The translations under genes were made by a program, and so were the position numbers. From IMG/VR virus record IMGVR_UViG_3300025669_000722, positions 1-22,797 of that record: DNA of 22,797 nucleotides; one strand, 5' to 3'. Source of the DNA: a virus. The notes beneath the pieces were generated by a model. That model had not been told where the DNA came from. It ran no database searches and was given only the letters and a program-made list of their open reading frames with translations. Shown here piece after piece: positions 14,797 through 22,428 of this stretch. Each line of letters starts with the position of its first letter. Within the stretch, counting starts at the first letter, position 1.

Positions 14797-15134
14797 TTCC
14801 AAAGAATGCAGATGGTTGGAGACAACCACCATTCAACTTTCAAGACCCCCACACTGGTCAGAACATAGTTGTCAATGATGTCATTGATCAGCACAGAATA
14901 TTCAATTCCTGGGTCAAGGATCAGTTTGAATTCAGTTTATTCCTTGCCCACCCAAGCACCTTCATTGATTCAGGGATTCAGGCAGTCATTAAAAGACTTC
15001 GGTATTGTGAAAGGTTCCATTGCAGTCCCTTCCCTGGGGATTATTCAACACACCCTGAATGGTGGAAGCAGGCACTTATAATCATGGACAATGCATTCAT
15101 TGATGCTGAAGCATTCAAACAGAAGAAGGTCTGA
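14754..15134 (+). CDS. Tail assembly chaperone, T-type extension reached by -1 frameshift
   Basis: A frame open from 14703 to the TGA at 15132-15134 with no good start of its own. Joined as 14452..14754 and 14754..15134 it gives a 227-aa G-T fusion: 101 zero-frame residues, then WVRLSFSCWVAKLGLPK... to ...DAEAFKQKKV. The extension (126 codons) uses the genome's normal codons throughout and is rich in aromatic residues (HPEWWKQALIIMDNAF). This is the lambda gpG/gpGT arrangement: a minor fusion that links tape measure and tube protein. The stop is two bases before the tape measure ATG. It fills what would otherwise be a 370-base gap. Confidence 0.85.
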   Translation, partial: WVRLSFSCWVAKLGLPKNADGWRQPPFNFQDPHTGQNIVVNDVIDQHRIFNSWVKDQFEFSLFLAHPSTFIDSGIQAVIKRLRYCERFHCSPFPGDYSTHPEWWKQALIIMDNAFIDAEAFKQKKV

Positions 15135-15136
15135 TC

Positions 15137-16756
15137 ATGGCAAACATTGTTGAAATACTATTCAAGCAAACAGGTGCAACAAAAGTTGCTTCTTCAACAG
15201 GGAAGGTCACCAAGTCCACAAAAGACCTGACTGCAGCTGCATTGAAATATACAGGTGCAGCAGTTGCAGTCCTTGCCATTGGGAAGAAGATCATTGATTC
15301 CTATGGTGTCCAGGAACTTGCTGAATCAAATCTTCAGTCTGCCCTTGGTCATACAAATGAAAAGCTACTTGACCAAGCTTCAGCACTTCAGAAGGTTTCA
15401 AAGTATGGTGATGAACAGATCATTGCAATGCAAGCACTCGCATCCAACATGGGAATCACTGAAGACAAGATTGGTGACACAACTGAAATGGCAATTGGTC
15501 TTGCTGAAGCTTTGAACCTTGACTTGAACATGGCAATGAAAGCAGCAGCAGGTGCCATTCAGGGTGACACTAATATGTTGACCCGATATATTCCATTATT
15601 AAAAACAACCACAGACCAATCTGAAAAGCTTGCCATTGTCCAGGAAGCTGCAGCCAAGGGTTTGAAACAATCTGCTGCTGCTGCTGAAACAGTTTCAGGG
15701 CAAATGAATCAGGCAACAATGGCAATAGGTGATGCAGGGGAAGCAATAGGAAAATCATTCGCAGAACCTGTCAGACTTGCAGCAGCAGGTGTTGCTTGGC
15801 TTGCTGAAGGGTTCTCATCATTCCTTGAAGTGATTGGCAGGGTGGACACAGGGACACTAACCCTTGAACAAAGGATTACAGGTCTGAGTGACATCATTGC
15901 AAACCAATACATTCTAAGTGCTGATGAAATGACAGCAGCATTCCAAAGACTTGGCATGGGTGCCTTTGATTCAACTGACATATTTGGGGAGATGCAAAGG
16001 GTTCAAACTGAACTGACTGAAGCACAGACACAAGCAGTTGTAGTGACAGAAGAACACACAGCAGTTGTGACCCTAAGTGCTGAAGCAACCTTCCTTGCAC
16101 TGGAAGCAACTGAATCACTCACTCTTGCATATGCACAGCAAGCACTCAAGATCCATGATGTCAACAAGGCACAGGAACAATTGGTCAAACTTGGGAAGGA
16201 AGGTGCAACCCAATTCAAAGCAACAGCAGCACCTGTCAATGATCTGACCACAGACTTCCAGAAGTTTGAATCAGGTTCCAAGCTTGCCTTTGAAAGTGCA
16301 GGCAATGCAGCAACAGCAGCTTCAGAAATAATTGCAGCAGCAGCAGGTGATGACAAGGAAAGACAAATCCTGGCAATGAGGATTGCACAGATTGCAGCCT
16401 TGATCAACACAGCGCAGGGTGTCACAAAGGCACTGGCAGCATCACCACCCCCTTTCAACTTTATTAACGCAGCAGCAGTGGGTGCAGCAGGGGCAATGCA
16501 GGTTTCAGCAATCCAGGGTGCAATCAATCAGGCAAGGTCAGCAGCAACAGGTCTTGATGAAGTATTTGACAGACCCACACTGATTGAAGTGGGTGACCAG
16601 AGACAAGGTGAACGTGTCCAGATCACCCCTGAAGGTGGGGAAGCAGCAGGGATGGGTTCAATCAATATTGTCATCAACAGTCCAATCACTTATCCGGGAT
16701 TCACAAGGGATGTCATCCTTCCTGAAATCAGAGAAGCACTAAGGCTTGGCATATGA
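15137..16756 (+). CDS. Tape measure protein (short)
   Basis: 539 aa. Sets tail length and runs through the tube. It is Ala/Gln/Thr-rich with long helices. A hydrophobic segment near the N-terminus (AAALKYTGAAVAVLAIGKKII, about 32-52) and another Ala-rich one near 430-470 are typical. The repeat-like middle (LASNMGITEDKIGDTTEMAIGLAEALNLDLNMAMKAAAGAIQGDTNML) is the conserved TMP helical block. The C-terminus (VINSPITYPGFTRDVILPEIREALRLG) is also TMP-like. At about 0.15 nm per residue the tail would be roughly 80 nm, on the short side for a siphovirus. AGAAGG precedes the ATG, and the end overlaps the next gene in ATGA. Confidence 0.88.
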   Translation: MANIVEILFKQTGATKVASSTGKVTKSTKDLTAAALKYTGAAVAVLAIGKKIIDSYGVQELAESNLQSALGHTNEKLLDQASALQKVSKYGDEQIIAMQALASNMGITEDKIGDTTEMAIGLAEALNLDLNMAMKAAAGAIQGDTNMLTRYIPLLKTTTDQSEKLAIVQEAAAKGLKQSAAAAETVSGQMNQATMAIGDAGEAIGKSFAEPVRLAAAGVAWLAEGFSSFLEVIGRVDTGTLTLEQRITGLSDIIANQYILSADEMTAAFQRLGMGAFDSTDIFGEMQRVQTELTEAQTQAVVVTEEHTAVVTLSAEATFLALEATESLTLAYAQQALKIHDVNKAQEQLVKLGKEGATQFKATAAPVNDLTTDFQKFESGSKLAFESAGNAATAASEIIAAAAGDDKERQILAMRIAQIAALINTAQGVTKALAASPPPFNFINAAAVGAAGAMQVSAIQGAINQARSAATGLDEVFDRPTLIEVGDQRQGERVQITPEGGEAAGMGSINIVINSPITYPGFTRDVILPEIREALRLGI

Positions 16757-18870
16757 TCACCCTTCCAACCAAGTATGAAGCTGCAGCATCACCACAGCAG
16801 ATAGTTGCTGATTGGTTGCTTGAACTTTCATATGATGACACAACCCCTGGCACATTCTACATGTCAGCAGCAGAAAGAACTGTGACAAACTTCTATGATG
16901 GTATTGTTCTTTCATGGGGGCAGATCGATGAGAATCTTGACCTTGCAAATTCCAAGGCAACTGTATCAGACATCAAGATCACAGTTGCAAACAAGTGGAA
17001 CAATGCTTCAGGTCTATTGTCTGATGAATTGTTTGGTGGTTCAAAGAAGTTTATCAATCAGAATGTGGTCATCAGATCCTGGTTGTTGGGTTGCACAGTC
17101 ACAGCAGATTGTCTGATCAGGTTCAATGGAAGATTGATGTCAATTGAACATGACTTTGAAACAGTCACCTTCACAGTTGAACACAGACAACCCTGGGACA
17201 GGGTCAAGGCAGTCAGTGACCAAGTGGAACAGACACTTGCAGGGAATGGGAATGCGCTGCCTGCAGGATTTGTTGGGAAGATGAAGCCAACTCTTTATGG
17301 TGACAACACACATGACCTTGGCAAACCCACAACAGCAATGACAGCAAGGAATGATTCTGACCTGATGCCAATGGTTTTCCTTGGGTTCACCACTGCAGGT
17401 GATCAGAAGTGGTTGATCAGTGACCATGAACTTGAAGATGATCCTGACACCTTTGACCTTTGGGGGTTTGATGAAAAGCTTGACAGGTTTGTTGAAGTTG
17501 AAATTGGTGGGGGTGGAATCACTATTGTTCAGAACAGCAGCACTGGTTGCATCATTTCATTTGACCCAGGTGATGTGTCTTTCAAGGACATCCTTTATGG
17601 TGTGGGCACGGTCAGCAATGAAAACAATGTTGCACCTGGGGATTGGCAGACAGACACAGAAGCAGGTGACACAGATGAAGACACATATGCAGCTTCATCA
17701 ATTGCAACAGGTGATGCAGTGGGAACCAAGGCAGAAATTGATGTTGACTTTGATCAGAATTATGCACCTAACAGAACCATTGCAGGTGTCCAGTATCTTG
17801 CCAAGTTCAGACTGACAAAAGGTTCAGGACTGACAGCAGGACAGACACATCTTTTCTTTGGATTGAATGACATGTCAGCATCAGGTTATTCAGATGGTGT
17901 TGACCATTGCATCCTGTATGCAATTGTTGGTGGGGGGACCATAGAGACAATGAAGCTTGCTGAGACTATGACACACAACAGGGATGTGACCGGGTCGAAT
18001 ACTGAATCAGAAGCAAGGGTCTATGAAATATTCAAGAAAGGTTCCTACAGAACAGATGAATTCATCCCTTTATATTTTGGGGGCAAGGGTCTTGAACATT
18101 GCACCTGGACAGGTGGAACTGCACTTGATGCAAACCTGATGCACAGGGTCTTCAGGGACTTGCTTTTCAAGTGGACAGGATGGGATGCAACTGGACTTGA
18201 CTATGTGGAAGTAAATGGAACAGATTGGTCAGGGTCTGCCATTGACACTGACAGGGATTGGTTGGTCAGATGGTGGGAAGATTCAAAGACAGAACTTGAA
18301 GACATTCTTGACCAGATACAATTTGAAGGGTGTTTCACATGGTTCTTTGATGAAACCAGTTCAGGGGTTGAAGCTCGAATCAGTTATGTCAAAGATTCAT
18401 ATTCAGCAGGTGACATCGATGCAACACTTGATGGTGATTATCTGAATTCAGTCAAGGTGAAACACACCCCAATTTCACAAGTAGTCAGCAAGCGCATTGC
18501 AAACTATTCCAGGCAAACACTGTCAGATGGATATGCAGATCAGAACACATTGACCAACACCAACAGGGGTGACTTCAATTTTGGTGCTGATGAAAATGTT
18601 GTTGAAAACAGTCTTGACTTCCTGTTCCAATCAGCAGATGTGGATTCATTCCTTGCATACTATGACAACATTGTTGGTGAACCAAAATTGATTGTGACTG
18701 CAATCCTGGAAGACCCATCAAACTGGAACCTGCAAAGGGGTGACATTGTGCAGTTCAGCAACATGGAGTTTGACCCCTATGGTGAATCATGGACAGGCAA
18801 ATATTTCATGATCACACAGTTGCAGATTGGTTCTGATAAATTTAAGATGACAGCAAGGGAAGTGGGTTGA
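16753..18870 (+). CDS. Tail hub / baseplate protein
   Basis: 705 aa, placed where distal tail and hub (gp27-like) proteins occur, directly after the tape measure in an ATGA overlap. The N-terminal ~160 residues form a beta domain (LELSYDDTTPGTFYMSAAERTVTNFYDG..., like tail-tip attachment domains). A middle beta-rich insertion is Asp/Gly/Thr-rich (about 285-390). The C-terminal part (DLLFKWTGWD..., then DILDQIQFEGCFTWFF, DYLNSVKVKHTP, NWNLQRGDIVQFSN) resembles hub proteins. It may merge distal tail and hub roles in one chain. No lysozyme or peptidase motif is evident. Family call by layout. Confidence 0.65.
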   Translation: MITLPTKYEAAASPQQIVADWLLELSYDDTTPGTFYMSAAERTVTNFYDGIVLSWGQIDENLDLANSKATVSDIKITVANKWNNASGLLSDELFGGSKKFINQNVVIRSWLLGCTVTADCLIRFNGRLMSIEHDFETVTFTVEHRQPWDRVKAVSDQVEQTLAGNGNALPAGFVGKMKPTLYGDNTHDLGKPTTAMTARNDSDLMPMVFLGFTTAGDQKWLISDHELEDDPDTFDLWGFDEKLDRFVEVEIGGGGITIVQNSSTGCIISFDPGDVSFKDILYGVGTVSNENNVAPGDWQTDTEAGDTDEDTYAASSIATGDAVGTKAEIDVDFDQNYAPNRTIAGVQYLAKFRLTKGSGLTAGQTHLFFGLNDMSASGYSDGVDHCILYAIVGGGTIETMKLAETMTHNRDVTGSNTESEARVYEIFKKGSYRTDEFIPLYFGGKGLEHCTWTGGTALDANLMHRVFRDLLFKWTGWDATGLDYVEVNGTDWSGSAIDTDRDWLVRWWEDSKTELEDILDQIQFEGCFTWFFDETSSGVEARISYVKDSYSAGDIDATLDGDYLNSVKVKHTPISQVVSKRIANYSRQTLSDGYADQNTLTNTNRGDFNFGADENVVENSLDFLFQSADVDSFLAYYDNIVGEPKLIVTAILEDPSNWNLQRGDIVQFSNMEFDPYGESWTGKYFMITQLQIGSDKFKMTAREVG

Positions 18871-18871
18871 T

Positions 18872-20119
18872 ATGAGTTATTCAAGGGTGCATGGCGATGG
18901 ATTGAGACTATATATTGACAGCATGAACTGGATGTTCAGTAGGGGTCTTCCAAGATCAACTGAATGGACTGACAGAAACACAGGTGCCTGGGCATGGAAT
19001 GCTGCAGCCAAAGATAATAAATATTCTTTGATTGATGCCAACCCCATGAAAGCTGCTTCATATAATTCAAGCCTGAACCCAACAGGTCACATGATGCATG
19101 AAATGGATTTCCAAGTTATTGCTGATAATCCCATCAGACACCTTGCAATCATGGGACATAATGCAGTATCAGCACAGGCATGTTTCAGGCTTGCACACAA
19201 TACTTCAATTATCAGTGCAGTTGGTGCCGGGTCAACTGTTGGGACTGTAGCAACACAACCTGTGTCTGTCCTGAATGGTACAGTCAGTCCTGCTTCAGGT
19301 GCAACCCTTGGTGAAGACATCAACACTGTTGAAACAGTCTGGACTGTATCTAATGGATTACTTTTCACAGTGGGTGAATTGCTATGGGTCAAGGAAGATG
19401 CAAACAATGAAGTGGTCAAAGTTGTTTCTATTGCAACCAATGATTTGACAGTGACAAGGGCACAGCAGGGAACCATTGCAGGTGAATTTCAGACAGGGGT
19501 CATTGTCAAAAGATACAATGTGGTCGAACCTGCAACTGATGGTGACACAATCATAAGCTTTTCTGAAGTCAGCAACAAGAGATTCTGGGCAATAGAAGTC
19601 ATCCCTTCTGATGGTGCATATCATGGTTCAAAAGACCTTGAAGTTGGATCATATCAAATTGGGAACTACCATGACTTTGCAATTGCCCCTGACCTGAATG
19701 TCAATCATGGGTTCATTCAGGAAGGCGTGAACACAAGACAAACCCCTGCAGGCAGACAGATCACCTTTGCACACCACCTGTCAAACAATGACAGCACAGA
19801 TGAATATTCACCCTTTAGATACAATGATGATTACTTCAGAAGGATGGTGGGCAAGGAACAGTGGGCAATGACCTGGAAGGGTGATGATGATGTCAATGTT
19901 TATCCTTCAGACATTAGTGCCATGACTTCAGGATCCCTTCTTGAAGACCTGATCTTGAAGACAGGAATCAATTTCCTTCCCTTCATTCTATGCACAAATA
20001 ATTCAAGCACAGATGAAGGTGACTATATGTGGGCTATACTTGACCAAGCATCATTTGAAACCCTTCAGAAGTCTTGGCAGTGGGTTGGATGGTCACTGAA
20101 GTTCATCCAGAAGTTCTGA
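18872..20119 (+). CDS. Tail-tip / baseplate protein with inserted beta domain
   Basis: 415 aa, last gene of the tail block. Two outer parts (1-~130 and ~220-415) look like one beta-sandwich protein (NPIRHLAIMGHNAVSAQACFRLAHN, ..FWAIEVIPSDGAYHGSKDLEVGSY). Between them lies a module of about 65 residues (150-215): SNGLLFTVGELLWVKEDANNEVVKVVSIATNDLTVTRAQQGT, a domain repeatedly found inserted in phage virion proteins. AAGGGAAG precedes the ATG, one base after the previous stop. There is no catalytic or fiber-repeat motif; a role in the tail tip is inferred from position. Confidence 0.6.
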   Translation: MSYSRVHGDGLRLYIDSMNWMFSRGLPRSTEWTDRNTGAWAWNAAAKDNKYSLIDANPMKAASYNSSLNPTGHMMHEMDFQVIADNPIRHLAIMGHNAVSAQACFRLAHNTSIISAVGAGSTVGTVATQPVSVLNGTVSPASGATLGEDINTVETVWTVSNGLLFTVGELLWVKEDANNEVVKVVSIATNDLTVTRAQQGTIAGEFQTGVIVKRYNVVEPATDGDTIISFSEVSNKRFWAIEVIPSDGAYHGSKDLEVGSYQIGNYHDFAIAPDLNVNHGFIQEGVNTRQTPAGRQITFAHHLSNNDSTDEYSPFRYNDDYFRRMVGKEQWAMTWKGDDDVNVYPSDISAMTSGSLLEDLILKTGINFLPFILCTNNSSTDEGDYMWAILDQASFETLQKSWQWVGWSLKFIQKF

Positions 20120-20126
20120 CAATCCT

Positions 20127-20142
20127 TTAGAATATATTCTAA
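20127..20142. promoter_or_regulatory. Perfect 16-bp palindrome after the tail module
   Basis: TTAGAATATATTCTAA, perfectly symmetric, begins eight bases after the stop of the last tail gene and about 130 bases before the ERF gene. AATATATTCTAA recurs exactly at 21868-21879, and a 13/16 match lies at 973-988. A candidate operator for a dimeric phage regulator. Confidence 0.5.
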
Positions 20143-20146
20143 CAAA

Positions 20147-20166
20147 GCACTTGCATATGCAGGTGC
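20147..20166. repeat. Inverted repeat next to the palindrome
   Basis: GCACTTGCATATGCAGGTGC is symmetric except for one T-G pair. It could fold as an 8-bp stem with an ATAT loop or act as a protein-binding site. It lies four bases after the 16-bp palindrome, so the two may form one control region. Confidence 0.4.
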
Positions 20167-20189
20167 ATTTGCTATCTTATGGATATAAA

Positions 20190-20220
20190 AAAGCCCCTGG
20201 ACAGTGAGAACAGAGGCTTT
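20190..20220 (-). terminator. Intrinsic terminator, best on the minus strand (possibly bidirectional)
   Basis: AAAGCCCCTG (20190-20199) pairs with CAGAGGCTTT (20211-20220) with one mismatch and an 11-base loop. Read on the minus strand the stem is followed by TTTTTTAT, a classic intrinsic terminator. On the + strand only CTTT then AAAGG follows, so it could also end the late transcript weakly. No minus-strand gene is visible to use it. Confidence 0.55.
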
Positions 20221-20235
20221 AAAGGAAGACCAGTT

Positions 20236-20274
20236 ATGATCAGGAATCAATCTAATCAAAAGGAAGACTCATGA
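20236..20274 (+). CDS. Possible 12-codon leader ORF coupled to the ERF gene
   Basis: ATG 20236 opens MIRNQSNQKEDS and stops at a TGA that shares bases with the ERF start (ATGA). It has its own Shine-Dalgarno (AAAGGAAGA at 20221-20229) as strong as that of ERF (AAAAGGAAGA), directly after the 3' arm of the stem-loop. Translational coupling or a regulatory leader is possible. Chance is the alternative at this length. Confidence 0.35.
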   Translation: MIRNQSNQKEDS

Positions 20275-21155
20275 CAACAAAAACAATTCAAGAAGCATTG
20301 GGTGATATTCAAGTCAATATGAAGGCACCCAAGACCCAGGTGAATGACTTTGGTGGTTATTCATTCAGGTCTGCTGAAGACATCTTAAATGCTGCAAAAC
20401 CTTTTATCAAGAAGCATAAATGCATTCTATTATTGAATGATGAATTGGTTCTAATGATGGACAGGTTCTATGTCAAGGCAACTGCCAAGCTGATGAAGGG
20501 TGAAGAATCAATCAGTGTTGATGCATTTGCAAGGGAAACAGAAAATAAGAAGGGCATGGATGAAGCACAGATCACTGGTTCTGCTTCTTCATATGCAAGA
20601 AAGTATGCACTGAATGGACTGTTCTGCATTGATGATGTCAAGGATGCTGACAACCATGACAACAGTGATCACACACCAGCACCCAAGAAGCAACAGAATA
20701 GCACACAGCCCCCTTCAGGGTCTTCAGGTTCCATTTCAAGAGATGACTTCCCTGGGTTTGGTAAGCACAAACAAGGTGGTGATGATCCAAAGATGTGGAA
20801 GGAAGTGCCCAAACATTATCTTGAATGGTTGTCAACTGCTGACAAGACCAGGGATGATGTCAAAGCATTTGTGATTGCTGAACTGAAATTCAGGGCAGAA
20901 GACCCACCTGCACCAAAGGTGTCAATGGCAGATAAGATTGCAGCATTTGAAACCATATTGAATGGTGCTGAAAAAGAATTTAGCAAGGCAGAATTGTTTT
21001 CAACCTTCTCAAGTTTCTTGATGAACGCATTCAAGACCACAGACATTCCAAACATTGCAGTTGAATTTGTTGAACATGCAGAAGCAATCCACCAGGATCT
21101 TCTGAACCTTCTGAAGCAAGAGAAGGCAGCACTTAAAGCAGGGCAAGATGACTGA
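20271..21155 (+). CDS. erf: ERF-family single-strand annealing recombinase with C-terminal ExoX-C-like motif
   Basis: 294 aa. Anneals complementary single strands in phage recombination. The ERF core is clear: YSFRSAEDILNAAKPF (30-45), DRFYVKATAKL (64-74), ISVDAFARE (81-89), KKGMDEAQITGSASSYARKYALNGLFCIDDVKDAD (93-127), all conserved positions of the family. After a polar linker (~128-157), FPGFGKHKQGGDDPKMWKEVPKHYLEWL (160-187) matches the FGKHKG...W.EVP..YL.WL motif of ExoX C-terminal-like/DUF3820 domains. A helical tail (215-294) may oligomerise or bind a partner. It is the first gene of the non-structural block. It has the lowest CpG seen (1 in 885 bases). Confidence 0.9.
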   Translation: MTTKTIQEALGDIQVNMKAPKTQVNDFGGYSFRSAEDILNAAKPFIKKHKCILLLNDELVLMMDRFYVKATAKLMKGEESISVDAFARETENKKGMDEAQITGSASSYARKYALNGLFCIDDVKDADNHDNSDHTPAPKKQQNSTQPPSGSSGSISRDDFPGFGKHKQGGDDPKMWKEVPKHYLEWLSTADKTRDDVKAFVIAELKFRAEDPPAPKVSMADKIAAFETILNGAEKEFSKAELFSTFSSFLMNAFKTTDIPNIAVEFVEHAEAIHQDLLNLLKQEKAALKAGQDD

Positions 21156-21351
21156 TTGCAAGCACCTGAACTTCACACCCATTGAACACTATGAAGATTC
21201 ACAGCAATGCAAGGAAGGGTTCAGGGTTGTCAGGATGCACCAGTGGAAGTGTGATGACTGTGGTGCTATCTTAAAAAGTTGTGTTGAACGTGATGCTGTC
21301 CACAGTGGCAGGGCAATAGATGACTATTGGGGTGTGACGTATGAAACCTAA
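21148..21351 (+). CDS. Small Cys-rich protein, zinc-binding candidate
   Basis: 67 aa. C4-x-H6, C21, C35-x2-C38 and C45 could make a zinc-binding knuckle (KCDDCGAIL is a typical zinc-ribbon half). It overlaps the ERF gene end by eight bases (ATGACTGA), so it is co-translated. Function unknown; a DNA-metabolism accessory role fits its place. Confidence 0.65.
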   Translation: MTDCKHLNFTPIEHYEDSQQCKEGFRVVRMHQWKCDDCGAILKSCVERDAVHSGRAIDDYWGVTYET

Positions 21352-21661
21352 ATATAATTTTATGGAAATTCTCGGAGTAAGACAGCCTGAAGAATTTGGT
21401 CAGGTTGTAGAAGATAAGTGGGTGCTCGATGAATGGTATGAATACTTTGTTAATGAGTGGTTGCCAGAGCAGGGCGAAACTGATATGATATTATTTATCG
21501 AAGCAGGGTTTGACACTTTTGTATATTTCGCATTTAAACTGAAGGCCATTGATAGGATTACCCACAAAAAGTTAATTGATTTATTATTGAAGGGGTCAAA
21601 GTTCAAACCAGAAGAAGTCGAAAATGTCAAAAAAATGAGGGCTGAATTATCTGATGAATGA
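21341..21661 (+). CDS. Hypothetical 106-aa protein with atypical composition
   Basis: Not recognised. Acidic, aromatic-rich and helical (KWVLDEWYEYFVNEWLPEQGE). It has six CpG in 321 bases against one in the 885-base ERF gene, and more TTA, ATA and GAT-type codons, so it probably entered recently. GGGGTGA lies just before the ATG, and it overlaps the previous gene by 11 bases and the next by 8. There is no membrane segment. Confidence 0.6.
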   Translation: MKPKYNFMEILGVRQPEEFGQVVEDKWVLDEWYEYFVNEWLPEQGETDMILFIEAGFDTFVYFAFKLKAIDRITHKKLIDLLLKGSKFKPEEVENVKKMRAELSDE

Positions 21662-21869
21662 GCAGCAGAAAGAACAAGCAAAGAAAGATGTCAAGCACTA
21701 TGCAGGTCTCGCACTTATGGGATTTATTTCAGCAGAAGCAAACAGACCCAGGGGTCTTGAACTTGATGCAGTCGCAGATGCTTCAGTTGAAATGGGAATT
21801 GCAATGGTGCTTAAACTTCACAGCAAACCAGTGCAGGTAATGCTTGCAAAACGGCTTGCAGATTTGTAA
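21654..21869 (+). CDS. Hypothetical 71-aa helical protein
   Basis: Not recognised. Polar start (MNEQQKEQAKKDVKHYAG), then Ala/Leu/Met-rich helices (LALMGFISAEANRPRG, VEMGIAMVLKLHSKPVQVMLAKRLADL). It begins inside the end of the preceding gene (ATGAATGA). The stop overlaps the third AT-rich palindrome-like site. It is probably soluble. Confidence 0.6.
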   Translation: MNEQQKEQAKKDVKHYAGLALMGFISAEANRPRGLELDAVADASVEMGIAMVLKLHSKPVQVMLAKRLADL

Positions 21870-21879
21870 TATATTCTAA
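21868..21879. promoter_or_regulatory. Third copy of the AT-rich motif
   Basis: AATATATTCTAA is identical to the right 12 bases of the 20127-20142 palindrome, and the surrounding 17 bases match at 15. It overlaps the stop codon of the 71-aa gene. A perfect -10-like TATAAT follows at 21883-21888 but without a convincing -35 at 16-18 bases. Confidence 0.4.
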
Positions 21880-21910
21880 TCATATAATTTCATTGGAAAG
21901 GAAGACCAAT

Positions 21911-22294
21911 TTGAAATTTCCGTTCATGCCAATCAAGGTTGGCGATTTAATCACAGACACACAGGAACTGACTGACACTGAATTTGGTGTCTACATCAGA
22001 CTACTTCTGAACCACTGGAAGAAGGACAGCATCCCTGCTGACCCTGCCAGGATGTCAATGATTGCACCTTCTGCTGAAGTTGTGTGGGAATCATTGGAAG
22101 AATTCTTTGAACCACATCCAACCAATCCAAAGCGATTGATCAACACCACTGCCTTGAAAGCAAAGGACAGGGCAAAGGATCTGACCAGAAGCAACAGAAG
22201 GGCAGCTTGGGTCAGGTGGCATTCAGGGGAACCTTATCCTGAAGACATTGCAAACTATGCAGGTGAAGTTGCAGGTGGTGATGCAGATGCATAA
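21911..22294 (+). CDS. DUF1376 (YdaU-like) protein, replication-associated
   Basis: 127 aa. MPIKVGDLITDTQELTDTEFGVYIRLLLNHWKKDSIPADPARMSMIA fits the DUF1376 pattern (F/M-P...GDxxxDTxxLs..E.G.Y.RLL...W....Lp.D...la.i). Members occur in phage replication regions, often next to or fused with helicase-loader-type domains; the biochemical role is unsettled. The start is TTG 21911, with GGAAAGGAAG upstream; the upstream TTG at 21893 precedes this Shine-Dalgarno. Basic C-terminus (RSNRRAAWVRW), then an acidic Gly/Asp tail. It is probably an N-terminal-type domain acting alone. Confidence 0.78.
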   Translation: MKFPFMPIKVGDLITDTQELTDTEFGVYIRLLLNHWKKDSIPADPARMSMIAPSAEVVWESLEEFFEPHPTNPKRLINTTALKAKDRAKDLTRSNRRAAWVRWHSGEPYPEDIANYAGEVAGGDADA

Positions 22295-22306
22295 CCGATT
22301 GAATAT

Positions 22307-22335
22307 TTGATTGTAATACCAATGATAATTATAAT
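22307..22335 (+). promoter_or_regulatory. Sigma-70-type promoter before the Imm5-like gene
   Basis: TTGATT (22307-22312), 17-base spacer, TATAAT (22330-22335): a perfect -10 and a 4/6 -35 at ideal spacing. The -10 lies within the palindrome AATTATAATT (22327-22336), which could be an operator. The transcript would carry a leader of about 100 bases with a stem-loop. Confidence 0.65.
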
Positions 22336-22391
22336 TAAAACCATAAGCATATTTATAATGAAAATCAAAATCATGCAATTAAGAAAAACAA

Positions 22392-22428
22392 GCCTGACCG
22401 AACTGCACCCTGAAGGGTTCAGTCAGGC
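22392..22428 (-). terminator. Stem-loop with T-rich tail on the minus strand
   Basis: GCCTGACCGAACT (22392-22404) pairs with GGTTCAGTCAGGC (22416-22428) with one mismatch and one wobble. The minus strand continues TTGTTTTTCTT, so it reads as an intrinsic terminator leftward. On the + strand it lies just before the Shine-Dalgarno AAAAGGAAGA, so it may instead act in the leader. Confidence 0.5.

Noticed and set aside
14869-15081. 70-aa + strand frame after the chaperone
   Set aside because: It overlaps the longer -1 frameshift frame, which has better codon use and gene-order support.
16003-16527. 174-aa Ala-rich minus-strand frame
   Set aside because: Mirror of the GCA/GCT-rich tape measure gene; low-complexity shadow.
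20184-20189. TATAAA as a -10 before the ERF gene
   Set aside because: No -35 at 16-18 bases, and the start point would fall inside the stem-loop.
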